The notes beneath the pieces are model-generated. The model searched no databases, had not been told where the DNA came from, and was given only the letters and a program-made list of their open reading frames with translations. Source: JBBITI01 sp963735055 (lineage in GTDB: Bacteria; Chloroflexota; Dehalococcoidia; Dehalococcoidales; UBA2162). Taken from it: DNA of 64,000 bases. A program made the position numbers and the translations under genes. The stretch is from the NCBI GenBank assembly GCA_963735055.1, contig CAVTJN010000006.1, forward strand, positions 62,001 to 126,000, given 5' to 3'. Positions 18,901 to 26,261 of this stretch are shown piece after piece; the stretch's first letter is position 1; every line of letters starts with the position of its first letter.

Positions 18901-21644
18901 TGCGTCAGCTCGTGAAGGCCCACGCGTACTGGCGTCTCAAAGGATTGGCGGTAGACCTGGTCATCTGGAACGAAGATCATGCCGGTTACCGGCAACTCCT
19001 CCACGACCAGATCATGGGACTTATCGGCGCAGGCATCGAAGCCAACGTGACCGATCGCCCGGGCGGCATTTTCGTACGACCCGGGGACCAGATAGCGGAG
19101 GAGGACCGTATCCTGACCCAGGCCGTCGCGCGCGTCATCATCAGCGACAGCCGGGGGTCGCTGGCGGACCAGATCAACGGTCGCAGCCTGCCGGAAGTAA
19201 CCGCACCCACGCTAGCCCGCACCCGAACCCGCCGCTCCGAACCCCCGCGGGTCGCCCCGTTGCCACGCCGGGATCTGTCGTTCTATAACGGACTCGGTGG
19301 ATTCACCCAGGACGGACGCGAATATGTCATCACTACCGGGCGCGGGCAAATGACGCCAGCGCCCTGGGTCAACGTGTTGGCCAACCCGCTCTTCGGAACC
19401 ATCATCTCAGAAAGCGGTCCGGTCTACACCTGGGGCGAAAACGCCCACGAATTCCGCCTCACTCCATGGGGAAACGATCCGGTCAGCGATTCGAGCGGAG
19501 AGGCGTTCTATCTCCGTGATGAAGAGCGAGGCCACTTCTGGTCGCTCACTCCACTTCCCTGCCCGGGGGCCACACCTTATGCTACCAGGCACGGATTCGG
19601 CTACAGCGTCTTCGAACACACCGAGCGCGGCATCCGTTCCGAACTCTGGTTGTACGTGGCAGTGGACGCAGCGGTTAAGTTCGCGGTGTTGAAACTGCGC
19701 AACGAGTTGGGCCGATCCCGCCGGCTATCTGCCACCGGCTATGCGGAATGGGTGCTGGGCGACCTGCGGGCGAAATCGAGCATGCACGTAATCACCGAAA
19801 TTGACCCCACTACCGGTGCCCTCCTGGCACGCAACCCATACAATACGGAGTTTCGCGACCGGACGGCTTTCTTTGACGTGGATGATACGACGCGCACCGT
19901 AACCGGCGATCGGACCGAATTCCTGGGCCGTAACGGTACTCTGCGCACTCCGGCCGCTATGACGCGGGCGCGCCTGTCCAACAGAGTGGGGGCCGGTATG
20001 GATCCCTGCGCCGCGATCCAGGTGGACTTGGATCTTGCCCCCGGACAAGAGCAAGAGATCGTCTTCAGGCTCGGCGTGGGACGAGACGCCGACGATGCCA
20101 GAAACCTGATCAATCGTTTTCGAGGCCCAACCGCGGCGAGTGGCGCTCTCGACGCGGTGTGGCAGCAGTGGACACACACCCTCGGGGCGGTAAATGTGGA
20201 AACGCCCGATCAGTCTTTGAACGTGCTGGCCAACGGCTGGCTGATCTACCAGACTCTGGCATGCCGCCTTTGGGCGCGAAGCGCAACCTACCAGTCGGGA
20301 GGCGCCTTCGGTTTTCGCGATCAATTGCAGGACGTGATGGCCCTGATTTACTCCCGCCCTCATCTTGCACGCGAGCACCTGCTCCTGTGCGCGTCCCGGC
20401 AATTCCCGGAAGGAGATGTCCAGCATTGGTGGCATCCTCCAATGGGACGGGGGGTGCGCACTCACTGTTCAGACGATTACCTTTGGCTGCCTCTCACGAC
20501 CTGCCGCTACGTCCTGACAACCGGGGACACCGGTGTGTTGGACGAGCCGGTCCACTTTCTCATGGGCCGCTCGTTGAAGCCGAACGAAGACTCATACTAC
20601 GACCTGCCCGGGCGCTCTGAAGAAGCGACGAGCCTTTACGACCACTGTGTCCGAGCCATTCAGAATGGCCTTAAGTTCGGAGAACGCGGCCTGCCACTTA
20701 TGGGCTCCGGTGATTGGAACGACAGCATGAACCTGGTAGGCGAACAAGGAAAGGGCGAAAGCGTGTGGTTGGGATTCTTCCTTTATGAAGTGCTCACACA
20801 GTTCAAGGAGGTTGCTCGCGGACGAGGTGACGTTCCCTTCGCCGAGCACTGCGAGCGGGAGGCGTCTCAACTACGACGGAATCTCGAGAATAATGGTTGG
20901 GATGGAGAATGGTACCGACGCGCCTACTTCGACGACGGCTCGCCGCTTGGATCGGCAGTTAACCCCGAATGCCAGATTGACTCCATCGCCCAGAGTTGGG
21001 CGGTACTCTCGGGGGCAGGTGATCATGAGCGGACGGCCATGGGAATGGAAGCGGTGTACGCCCGCCTCGTTCGCCGCCAGCACAGACTGATTCAGCTTTT
21101 GGATCCGCCCTTCGACAAGTCGACCCTCAATCCAGGGTACATCAAGGGGTACGTCCCGGGAGTCAGAGAAAACGGCGGTCAGTACACGCATGCGGCCGTC
21201 TGGGCGGCGATGGCGTTCGCTCGCCTGGGGGACCGCCGGCGCGCCTGGGAGTTGTTTGGCATGATCAACCCGGTGAACCATGCAAAATCGACCGGGGAGA
21301 CGGCCACGTACAAGGTGGAACCGTACGTCGTCGCCGCCGACGTCTATGCGTCAGCATCCCATACCGGCCGCGGGGGCTGGACCTGGTATACGGGTTCGGC
21401 TGCCTGGATGTACCGGCTGATCGTGGAATCGCTACTGGGGGTCAGACTCGAGGTGGACAGACTGCGTTTCGCGCCGTGCCTCCCGGCTGACTGGCATGGA
21501 TTCAAGATGAACTACCGCCATCGGGGAACGGTCTACCGCATCGATGTCCTGCAAACGCCTGCCGGGAGTGGAGAGATGAGCGTGAGCGTGGATGGCAATG
21601 AGCAGTTCGACAGGGCCATCCCGCTTGTTGACGACCACAAGTGA
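12924..21644 (+). CDS. ndvB: Cyclic beta-1,2-glucan synthase-like protein (GT84 + GH94)
   Basis: A 2906-residue protein with the domain order of NdvB/ChvB, which polymerise UDP-glucose into beta-1,2-glucan and release it as rings. After an N-terminal region there are two hydrophobic helices (about 422-485). The GT84 glycosyltransferase domain follows, with LDTDTQL near 641, GEGSFTGKGIYEVDAF near 735 and HRWIRGDWQ near 795. More membrane helices lie at about 835-1010. Next come a glucoamylase-like domain (about 1050-1590), two GH94 sugar-binding beta-sandwich domains (near 1640 and 2115), and a C-terminal GH94 (alpha/alpha)6 barrel with GFRDQLQD near 2460, MGSGDWND near 2592 and GWTWYTGSAAWMYRL near 2810. 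The frame is intact over 8.7 kb. In proteobacteria the product acts in osmoadaptation and host interaction. Cyclisation here is inferred from homology only; linear glucan synthesis is an alternative. Confidence 0.93.
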   Translation: MRMTNKSVRRAFSRLWARLGRTHLAQKYADDELSLRSELFSADQMEQHGRILAAMHRLDTGRPRDRLLARLAENETLLLEVHNLLTEDVQLERRITPAGEWLLDNFYLIEEQIRTARQHLPKGYSRGLPHLLNGPSAGFPRVYDIALETISHGDGRVNPENLSSFVAAYQTATTLKLGELWAIPIMLRLALIENARRVAARIAANRIDRNRADYWADQMTDIAAKDPKGVILAVADMARSNPPMESSFVAELTRRLQGQGPALALPLTWIEQRLSEAGLAIAQLVRSESQQQAADRVSMSNSIGSLRSLDAMDWREFVETLSIVERTLREDPGKVYGKMDFATRDRYRHVVEKAAQSSPRSENEVARQAIDLAGEGATLKGRDDRAAHVGFYLIDEGLVKLQRMTGVRLSPAEVVRRVGRRFPLLLYGGIITLITAIFAGGLLVKAYADGLHSWAMVPLGLLTLLCASHLGVAVVNWLATLLVTPRPLPRMDFSHGIPPPLRTLVVIPTMLASVKNIEDLIEALEVRFLANRDDCLHFGLLTDFRDASQEDLPEDEPLLRLARHRIEELNEKYPIPEGDTFFLFHRPRRWNPRDRIYMGYERKRGKLEDLNGFLRGGSGDRFALVVGDTTALQSVKYVITLDTDTQLARDSAWQFVGTMAHPLNRARYDEVQQRIVGGYGVLQPRVAVSLPSRSRSWYARMYADELGIDPYTRAVSDVYQDLFGEGSFTGKGIYEVDAFERTLGGRLPENRILSHDLLEGCYVRSGSLSDVPLYEEYPSRYSADVSRRHRWIRGDWQIAGWLMPRVPGRDSTRERNPLSGLSRWKILDNLRRSLTPTALTILLLLGWTVLPSAWFWTLVVISIIVIPSLTASAFNLLKKPGDVTLGQHLAVPVRSARRYLVQAAFTVVCLPYEAFFSLDAILRAAWRMLITHQQLLQWNPSGDSDRDSRTGLAGSLRIMWIGPLVAAIAAITISAWRPAALAVAGPILFLWFASPAITWWISRPLARRRAALTTGQTLFLRKISRKTWAFFETFVGPEDHWLPPDNFQEYPVAVIAHRTSPTNMGLALLANLSAFDFGYLSAGQLVERTAKAFQTMEAMERYQGHFYNWYDTQSLKPLPPPYISSVDSGNLAGHLLTLRPGLLGLADHKILEPRFFEGLSDTLRIIIEAAAAAPVVWAPAPHLAQLQRDLESAIRSQPATLAASRLCLDRLATSAAIVVADVEALDADHDSQLVWWARAFASQCRDAIDELTFLAPWAGILSSPNRLVEFSDLDQIPTMGEVAALEGELLPAIVRRLGSAANAAESVWLGDLQLFVKEGSLHARTRMAAIKELCLQCKTLATMECGFLFDKTRHLFSIGYHVDEHRRDSGYYDLLASEARFSNFVAIAQGQLPQDSWFALGRLLTTAGGEPVLLSWSGSMFEYLMPLLVMPNYEHTLLDQTFKVAVARQIEYGRKHGVPWGISECGYNAIDAHFNYQYRAFGVPGLGLKRGLSEDLVIAPYASALALMVAPGEACLNLERLAAEGFEARYGFYEAIDYTPSRLPRGQSSAVVRSFMTHHQGMGLLSMANLLLGGPMQKRFASDPMFQATLLLLQERIPKAKAFYTYTSELLDYHAVSIAPETPIRVFASPDTPNPEVQLLSNGRYHVMITSAGGGYSRWNDLAVTRWREDHTCDNWGTFCYIRDLSTGEFWSTAYQPTLKRSSHFEAIFSEGRAEFRGRDQEYDTHTEIAVSPEDDIELRRVRITNRDRTRREIDVTSYAEVVLAVPAADALHPAFSNLFVQTEIIRPQRAILCTRRPRSQSERPPWMLHLMVAYGAQIEEVSYETDRMQFIGRGNTVVDPQAMSGGTGLSNAPLSDSEGSVLDPIVAIRYRMTLDPDESATIDIVSGIGESRDAALGLARKYQDRRLADRVFDLAWTHSQVLLNQFNASEAEAQLYCRLASSIIYANASLRADPGVLIKNHRGQSSLWGYAISGDLPIVLLQIEDPANIDLVRQLVKAHAYWRLKGLAVDLVIWNEDHAGYRQLLHDQIMGLIGAGIEANVTDRPGGIFVRPGDQIAEEDRILTQAVARVIISDSRGSLADQINGRSLPEVTAPTLARTRTRRSEPPRVAPLPRRDLSFYNGLGGFTQDGREYVITTGRGQMTPAPWVNVLANPLFGTIISESGPVYTWGENAHEFRLTPWGNDPVSDSSGEAFYLRDEERGHFWSLTPLPCPGATPYATRHGFGYSVFEHTERGIRSELWLYVAVDAAVKFAVLKLRNELGRSRRLSATGYAEWVLGDLRAKSSMHVITEIDPTTGALLARNPYNTEFRDRTAFFDVDDTTRTVTGDRTEFLGRNGTLRTPAAMTRARLSNRVGAGMDPCAAIQVDLDLAPGQEQEIVFRLGVGRDADDARNLINRFRGPTAASGALDAVWQQWTHTLGAVNVETPDQSLNVLANGWLIYQTLACRLWARSATYQSGGAFGFRDQLQDVMALIYSRPHLAREHLLLCASRQFPEGDVQHWWHPPMGRGVRTHCSDDYLWLPLTTCRYVLTTGDTGVLDEPVHFLMGRSLKPNEDSYYDLPGRSEEATSLYDHCVRAIQNGLKFGERGLPLMGSGDWNDSMNLVGEQGKGESVWLGFFLYEVLTQFKEVARGRGDVPFAEHCEREASQLRRNLENNGWDGEWYRRAYFDDGSPLGSAVNPECQIDSIAQSWAVLSGAGDHERTAMGMEAVYARLVRRQHRLIQLLDPPFDKSTLNPGYIKGYVPGVRENGGQYTHAAVWAAMAFARLGDRRRAWELFGMINPVNHAKSTGETATYKVEPYVVAADVYASASHTGRGGWTWYTGSAAWMYRLIVESLLGVRLEVDRLRFAPCLPADWHGFKMNYRHRGTVYRIDVLQTPAGSGEMSVSVDGNEQFDRAIPLVDDHK

Positions 21645-21694
21645 GCATTGGGTCGAAGTCAGGATACCCGCCGCAGTCGATTGAGACGTCGTTG

Positions 21695-22648
21695 TCATCG
21701 TTTGCGAGCGAACTTCTGGACGACCCGGGCTCCCCGGTCGAAGCCGGCATGAGTCATGGCGACTTCGCCAACGTAGATGTCACCGCGAGAATCAACCGTT
21801 ATGGCATGGGGCGAGACAAACAGGTCCGTCTGATGGTCCCGGGCGGGACACCCAAAGCGGGTCACGACCCGACCATCGATGGTGAACAGGCTGACCCGGG
21901 GGCCGGCGTCACCGACATGGCCGATCTCCGGGACATACACGACGTCGTCGCCGTCGATGAACACGTCGGTGGGCCGGACGACGTCGGTCCATTGTTCCAG
22001 GAACCTGCCCTCAGCGTCGAACAGCTGGATCCGGCTGTTCTCCCGGTCGGGAACCCAGACGCGGTCCCGCCGGTCCACCCAGATGTTATGAGGGAGCCGG
22101 AACTGACCTACCGCAGTACCGGGCTCTCCCCATGAGAACCGTAGCTTACCCTCGGGGCTGAATCGGTGCACCCTGGCGTTACCGTACCCGTCGGATACAT
22201 ATGTTTCGCCGGCGGAAGACTCGGCCACGCCCGTGGGACGGTTGAACGGCGGCCCGCCGCTTCTGATCGTGGCAAGACTGGCCAGCAGGTCCGGCTGTTC
22301 GACGTAGCCGGTATCCGAAGGCTTGTTCCTGACGCCCAGCGTCATCCGCAGCTCTCCCTGGAGCGTGAACTTGCGGACGGTATGGTCAATGTCGTCCGTG
22401 CAGTAGACAGACCCGTCGCCGGTGATCCGGATGCCGTGCGGCCGGCTGAAGACACCCTCGCCCCACGATGTTACGAAGTTCCCCTGACGGTCGAAGACGA
22501 TCACGGGATGCGGGCTGCGGTTGAATACGTACACCCGGTCCGACGCGTCAACTGCCAGTCCCCCGACATCGGGGAACGAATAGCCCGCCGGCAGCTTGGC
22601 CCAACCATCGACCAATTCGTAGGTGTGGTCACCGTTACCAAATACCAT
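21695..22648 (-). CDS. NHL-repeat beta-propeller protein
   Basis: About 317 residues forming a predicted six-bladed propeller of NHL-type repeats. Examples are FPDVGGLAVDASDRVYVFNR, FSRPHGIRITGDGSVYCTD, FNRPTGVAESSAGETYVSDGYGN and FRLPHNIWVDRRDRVWVPDREN, the pattern also seen in peptidyl-alpha-hydroxyglycine lyase domains. No signal peptide is seen. I prefer the ATG at 22648, 6 nt after GGGAGG, over the ATG at 22654 that abuts that site. It overlaps or abuts the upstream AHSA1-domain gene, so the two are cotranscribed. The role is unknown: ligand binding or lyase-like. Confidence 0.85.
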   Translation of the reverse strand: MVFGNGDHTYELVDGWAKLPAGYSFPDVGGLAVDASDRVYVFNRSPHPVIVFDRQGNFVTSWGEGVFSRPHGIRITGDGSVYCTDDIDHTVRKFTLQGELRMTLGVRNKPSDTGYVEQPDLLASLATIRSGGPPFNRPTGVAESSAGETYVSDGYGNARVHRFSPEGKLRFSWGEPGTAVGQFRLPHNIWVDRRDRVWVPDRENSRIQLFDAEGRFLEQWTDVVRPTDVFIDGDDVVYVPEIGHVGDAGPRVSLFTIDGRVVTRFGCPARDHQTDLFVSPHAITVDSRGDIYVGEVAMTHAGFDRGARVVQKFARKR

Positions 22649-22650
22649 CT

Positions 22651-23049
22651 TCATCCTCCCAGCATCTTCTTCATGGGCTGCCAGTAGTACTCACGCCAGC
22701 CCCTGCTGATATCATCGTATGACGCTTCCGGGACTCCCGTCTGGGTAAAAGTGAGTCGCGTCCGGCCGGGGATCTCATTGAGCGAAAAGGTGACTGTCGA
22801 ATAGTGGCCGGCGGGCCAATCGCTGTAGCGCCAGGACTGAACGATCTTCCGGCCGGGGACAAGTTCGAGATTGACTCCCTCGATGTCGCCGCCGTAGACG
22901 CTTAGTTTACCGCCGACCCGGCGGCTGGTCTTCACTACCGACGCGGTTAACGCTGCGTGCTTCCTTGCATCCATCAGGATCTCGTAGACTTCGGCCGCAT
23001 TAGCTTTGAAGGTCGCGGATTGTCGGATCGTCCTGGTTTTCGTCGGCAC
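22651..23049 (-). CDS. SRPBCC/AHSA1-domain protein
   Basis: A 132-residue START-like helix-grip protein of the AHSA1 (activator of Hsp90 ATPase homologue) family. Visible hallmarks are FKANAAEVYEILMDARKHAALT, GGKLSVYGGDIEGVNLELVPGRKIVQSWRYSDWP and the C-terminal GWREYYWQPMKKML. Such proteins bind hydrophobic ligands in a deep pocket. Translation probably starts at GTG 23049 behind GGAGAAAATGAG. Its stop overlaps the start region of the NHL protein gene. Confidence 0.88.
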   Translation of the reverse strand: MPTKTRTIRQSATFKANAAEVYEILMDARKHAALTASVVKTSRRVGGKLSVYGGDIEGVNLELVPGRKIVQSWRYSDWPAGHYSTVTFSLNEIPGRTRLTFTQTGVPEASYDDISRGWREYYWQPMKKMLGG

Positions 23050-23277
23050 CTCATTTTCTCCTTCTACCCGGCATTGGCCACCTGCATCGGTCTACGTGCC
23101 CTGGCTCGGCACCAGTCGACTGTCGTCCGCCCCGGTTGGCGCCCGGACCGCGAGTCCTTCCCCGGCTACATACTATCCGAGCCTCATTGAGAACGCAATC
23201 CAAACCTAACGTTTGTGCGCGGAAGTCCGTTACAAGTAGTTAGACACGATACCTGAAGAAACACTCTGGAGAAACTG

Positions 23278-23427
23278 ATGAGTCAAAGTGTTGGGTTTAC
23301 CAGGAAGGTGCTGTTTCGTCTGAGATGGGCGGTCATGTCCCGGGAGCGAAGGTACGCCTGCCTGTGGGCCAGAACCCGGAGGGGCCGGTCACTGCCCGGA
23401 GCCGGCCTTCCCACTGTCAATGAATAG
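23278..23427 (+). CDS. Possible small basic protein (49 residues)
   Basis: ATG at 23278 follows CTGGAG by 8 nt and opens a 49-codon frame rich in Arg (KVLFRLRWAVMSRERRYACLW), ending at TAG 23425-23427. It is isolated, with no homologue I can name. High GC makes chance ORFs common, so this is only a candidate. Confidence 0.25.
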   Translation: MSQSVGFTRKVLFRLRWAVMSRERRYACLWARTRRGRSLPGAGLPTVNE

Positions 23428-23475
23428 GTCCGGGCTTCACGGCAGGCAGCAGTCGGCCGGCACCACGTGCCCGCG

Positions 23476-23505
23476 TTTACAATGCGCACCTTGTTCCCAT
23501 ATAAT
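23476..23505 (+). promoter_or_regulatory. Promoter of tRNA-Ser
   Basis: TTTACA (23476-23481), an 18-nt spacer and TATAAT (23500-23505), about 32 bp before the tRNA. Confidence 0.75.
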
Positions 23506-23536
23506 TCAGGAGATACCGAGGCCCAAACCACCTGCG

Positions 23537-23624
23537 GGAGGGGTGTCCGAGTGGCCTATGGTAACGGTCTTGAAAACCGTTGTCGCGCAAGTGACCGTGG
23601 GTTCGAATCCCACCCCCTCCGCCA
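23537..23624 (+). tRNA. tRNA-Ser (anticodon TGA)
   Basis: A class II tRNA with a long variable arm. Acceptor arms GGAGGGG (23537-23543) and CCCCTCC (23614-23620) pair, and the discriminator is G. The anticodon loop CTTGAAA gives TGA at 23571-23573, decoding UCN serine codons. The T loop is TTCGAAT. CCA is encoded at 23622-23624. Confidence 0.96.
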
Positions 23625-23775
23625 CTCCCAGGTACCGGATAGACCGGTTCTTCGGCAACGGCAGCTCTTCAACAGGGTTTTGAGCGCGCATAGGTCGCGG
23701 CAGGGCACTAAATGGATTCACGGGCCACTTGGCGGACGCGCCGGCAAATCAGTCAGACCATGGGGGCGCCGGGTC

Positions 23776-24809
23776 TTACCGGCCGCCGTCCGAGAGCTTC
23801 ACGATTACTTTTGCGTCTTGCCTGATGGCGTCATCGACCAACGGCATGGCTTTGAGGATGCCGATCAGGGGAGTCGGCGCATCATTCAGAATGAGGAACC
23901 TGCCGGCTGATCCGGGCGCCGCGTTCTGGATCGACATCACGCGCAGGCCGGGGACCTTGCGCAGCATGGCGATCCACCTGGTCATTTCCGCCTCGCCGGC
24001 GCCGGCGGCGATTTCGAGTTCGACGCTCCCCAGAAACAGCTCATCCTGGTCCTGACCCGTTTCGGCCTCGGGTGGAGCGGCCGGCCGGGCCTCCGTGGCC
24101 GAGCGAGTGCTGACCCTTCCCGGTTTGTTTCGCCAGTCTTCAGGGCAGGTCCGGCGAGCCTCTCGACAGCCTCGTCCGCGGCCATCACGGCCGCTTCAAG
24201 GACCTCCGCCGCCTGTCTCCAGGCTTCACCAATCATTGCGCGGGCCTTTTGCTCGGCTTCGGCCACGATCGCGTGTTCTGTCTCAGCGGCCTTCTTCACG
24301 GCAAGGTCCCGGGCCTCTTTAACGATCTGTCCAGCTTCAAGAACAGTCTTCTCTTTCAGTTCGGCGGCCTCTTGCTCTGCCTTCTGCCTCGAGCTGGCAG
24401 CCGACCGGAGGGTCTCCTCAGCAGCTGACTTTGCCGCATCGGTCTGGGTCTTCACCAGCATCTCAGCCTCTTGTCCGGTATCGGCCAGGGCTTTGCTCAA
24501 CTCCGCGGCGGCATTCTGCCTCGCCTCCGCTATGGTCTTGGCCGATGCTTCTCTGGCCTCGGCCAGTATACGGTCCGCAGCGCGCTTCGTTTTTTCTTTC
24601 GCCTCTTGCTTGGCCTTGGTCTCCGCCTGGCTGGTGATGCTCTGGGCCAGTTGCCGCGCCTCGGCGACGGTCTTCGCCGATTCGCGCTCGGCATCCTTCA
24701 TCAGCCGCTGCCGTTCCTTCTCGAGGACCTCGGTGATCCGTGCCTTGTACCCGTCGAACACAGCCGAGGTGTCGTTGCCTTCCTGGCGCGCTTCAGAATT
24801 CATTCCCAT
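23776..24809 (-). pseudogene. Coiled-coil protein with C-terminal alpha/beta domain, frameshifted
   Basis: From the ATG at 24809 (RBS GGAGGGG) a long Ala/Glu/Lys-rich coiled coil runs to about residue 215 and then breaks frame near plus-strand 24143-24145. Adding one base to that GGG run joins it to a frame open to 23776. The restored protein has 344 residues and ends in a small domain (LFLGSVELEIAAGAGEAEMTRW, then LKAMPLVDDA). The same layout occurs in the intact paralogue just upstream (24822-26024), which has VLYCGEVELNVVPP and VRALPMVEEA at the equivalent places. That conservation is the main evidence for the frameshift. The coiled coil resembles V-type ATPase subunit H/DivIVA-like helices only in composition; the function is unknown. 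Sequencing error is likely. Confidence 0.75.
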
Positions 24810-24821
24810 ATCCCCTCCACC

Positions 24822-26024
24822 CTAGGCACTGTCGGATCTCCCGGCGACCCGTTTCTTTCCTGTCTTGGCGGTGGGCAGGAGGGTTATCAGAATGTCTTTG
24901 CCGATTTGTTCAGCCTCTTCCACCATGGGCAGAGCCCGCACAATCTCGAACAAAGGCATCGCCACCGCGGCCACTACCGTGATCTTGAGATCGGCCGATT
25001 GCGTACGGTCAAATCGTTGTATCTCCAGATGAGGCACCGTCTTCAGATGATCCTGGAACTCACCCAGTTGGTGAACATCTGCCGGCGGGACAACGTTCAG
25101 TTCCACCTCACCGCAGTAGAGCACCGAGTTGTCGGCCCGATCGAACAGCACATCGGAGTCAAGTACCTGGGCGAGTGACATCGGCCGGTACTGAACCAGA
25201 TCAGTCTGCACGGGAGGGCCTTGGACCGCCGGCGTTGCCTCGGCCCCAAGGGTCTGGGCCGACTGCTGGTTTTGTTCCGGCGCCACGACCGATCGCCAGC
25301 CGGCCTCTCCGTGAAGCGCGGCGCGTTCGGTGGCCTGCCTTCTGATCTCCCTGATGTGATCGCGGAGCTCCTGAGCCGATTGGCCGACGGCCGCGGCTGC
25401 TTCTTGAAGCGTCCTCGTCACCCGGGTCGTTGCCTGGCCCACGATGGTTTCGCTTTCGCGGGCGGCCTCCGTCAAAATGCGGTCCTGCCTTTCCGCCACT
25501 CCAGCCTTAGCTGCGTCAACGGCCTCTTTGACGATCTGAGCGGCTTCCAGAAGGGCTTTCTCTGTGGCGTCGGCGGCCTCCTGCTGGGCCTTGGATGTCA
25601 ACTCGGCAACCGACTTGGCTACCTCCGCCGCCGACGTCCTCGCCTCTTCCGTCAAGGCGCCAGCGACCTTCTCCGCTTCCTCCCTGGCGTCAGACAGTAT
25701 CTTACTCGACTGTGCCAGTGAATCCTGCCGCCCCTCAGCGATGATTCTCGCTGATTCTTCTTTGGCCGCGGCAAGTATCTGTTCCACTTCTTGCCCGGTT
25801 CTCTCGGCGGCTTCCTGGTCCGCCCTCTCGCCGGCCCGGCTGCTAATGTCCTCCGCCAGTCGTTTCGCCTCAGCGACGATCCTGGCTGCCTCCCCCTCGG
25901 CGTTCTTCTTCAGCCGCTGTTGCTCTTTTTCGAGAGCATCGATAATGCCGGCTCCGAATCCCTCCAGGACGTTCCCCGTTCCGTCGGCTTCCGGGCGAAT
26001 CTCAGTTTTCATCGTCTTACTCAT
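24822..26024 (-). CDS. Coiled-coil protein with C-terminal alpha/beta domain
   Basis: About 400 residues starting at the ATG at 26024 (MSKTMKTEIRPEADG), chosen by alignment with the downstream paralogue. A longer frame to 26135 exists. Residues about 20-270 form a continuous heptad-rich, Ala/Glu-dominated coiled coil with repeated EAxRIVAEA-type units. A Gln/Pro-rich linker follows, then a C-terminal domain of about 90 residues whose strand-helix-strand pattern (GEVELNVVPP, HLKTVPHLEIQRF, DLKITVVAAVAMPLFEIV) suggests a ferredoxin-like fold. There is no signal peptide or membrane span. The gene is 12 bp upstream of its paralogue on the same strand. A cytoskeletal, scaffold or polar-organising role would fit, but nothing proves it. 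Confidence 0.75.
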   Translation of the reverse strand: MSKTMKTEIRPEADGTGNVLEGFGAGIIDALEKEQQRLKKNAEGEAARIVAEAKRLAEDISSRAGERADQEAAERTGQEVEQILAAAKEESARIIAEGRQDSLAQSSKILSDAREEAEKVAGALTEEARTSAAEVAKSVAELTSKAQQEAADATEKALLEAAQIVKEAVDAAKAGVAERQDRILTEAARESETIVGQATTRVTRTLQEAAAAVGQSAQELRDHIREIRRQATERAALHGEAGWRSVVAPEQNQQSAQTLGAEATPAVQGPPVQTDLVQYRPMSLAQVLDSDVLFDRADNSVLYCGEVELNVVPPADVHQLGEFQDHLKTVPHLEIQRFDRTQSADLKITVVAAVAMPLFEIVRALPMVEEAEQIGKDILITLLPTAKTGKKRVAGRSDSA

Positions 26025-26261
26025 TCCGTCAGTGAGCTTCGCGCTTCCGCGCCATTCCCGGGCGGAAGCTGGTCCCAGCAGTAAGAACTCACTTAATCCA
26101 ACCGCAGTGTAGCCCACCTCACTTATCCTCAACAATCACCCAAAGGGACCACCCAGGAAAGAATATAGTAATGGACGCGGGCGCGCTGATAGACTCAGAA
26201 CCAGGGGCGACAAACGGATGACACGGCCGGACGGCAGTAAAGTCAGACACGCCAGGTGGGG

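Larger units (their letters stand above)
23050..23536. other. Intergenic stretch upstream of tRNA-Ser
   Basis: Nearly 490 bp containing only a possible 49-codon ORF (23278-23427) and the tRNA-Ser promoter (23476-23505), both listed separately. The first 200 bp, upstream of the AHSA1 gene, show no clear hexamers or hairpins. Confidence 0.5.
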
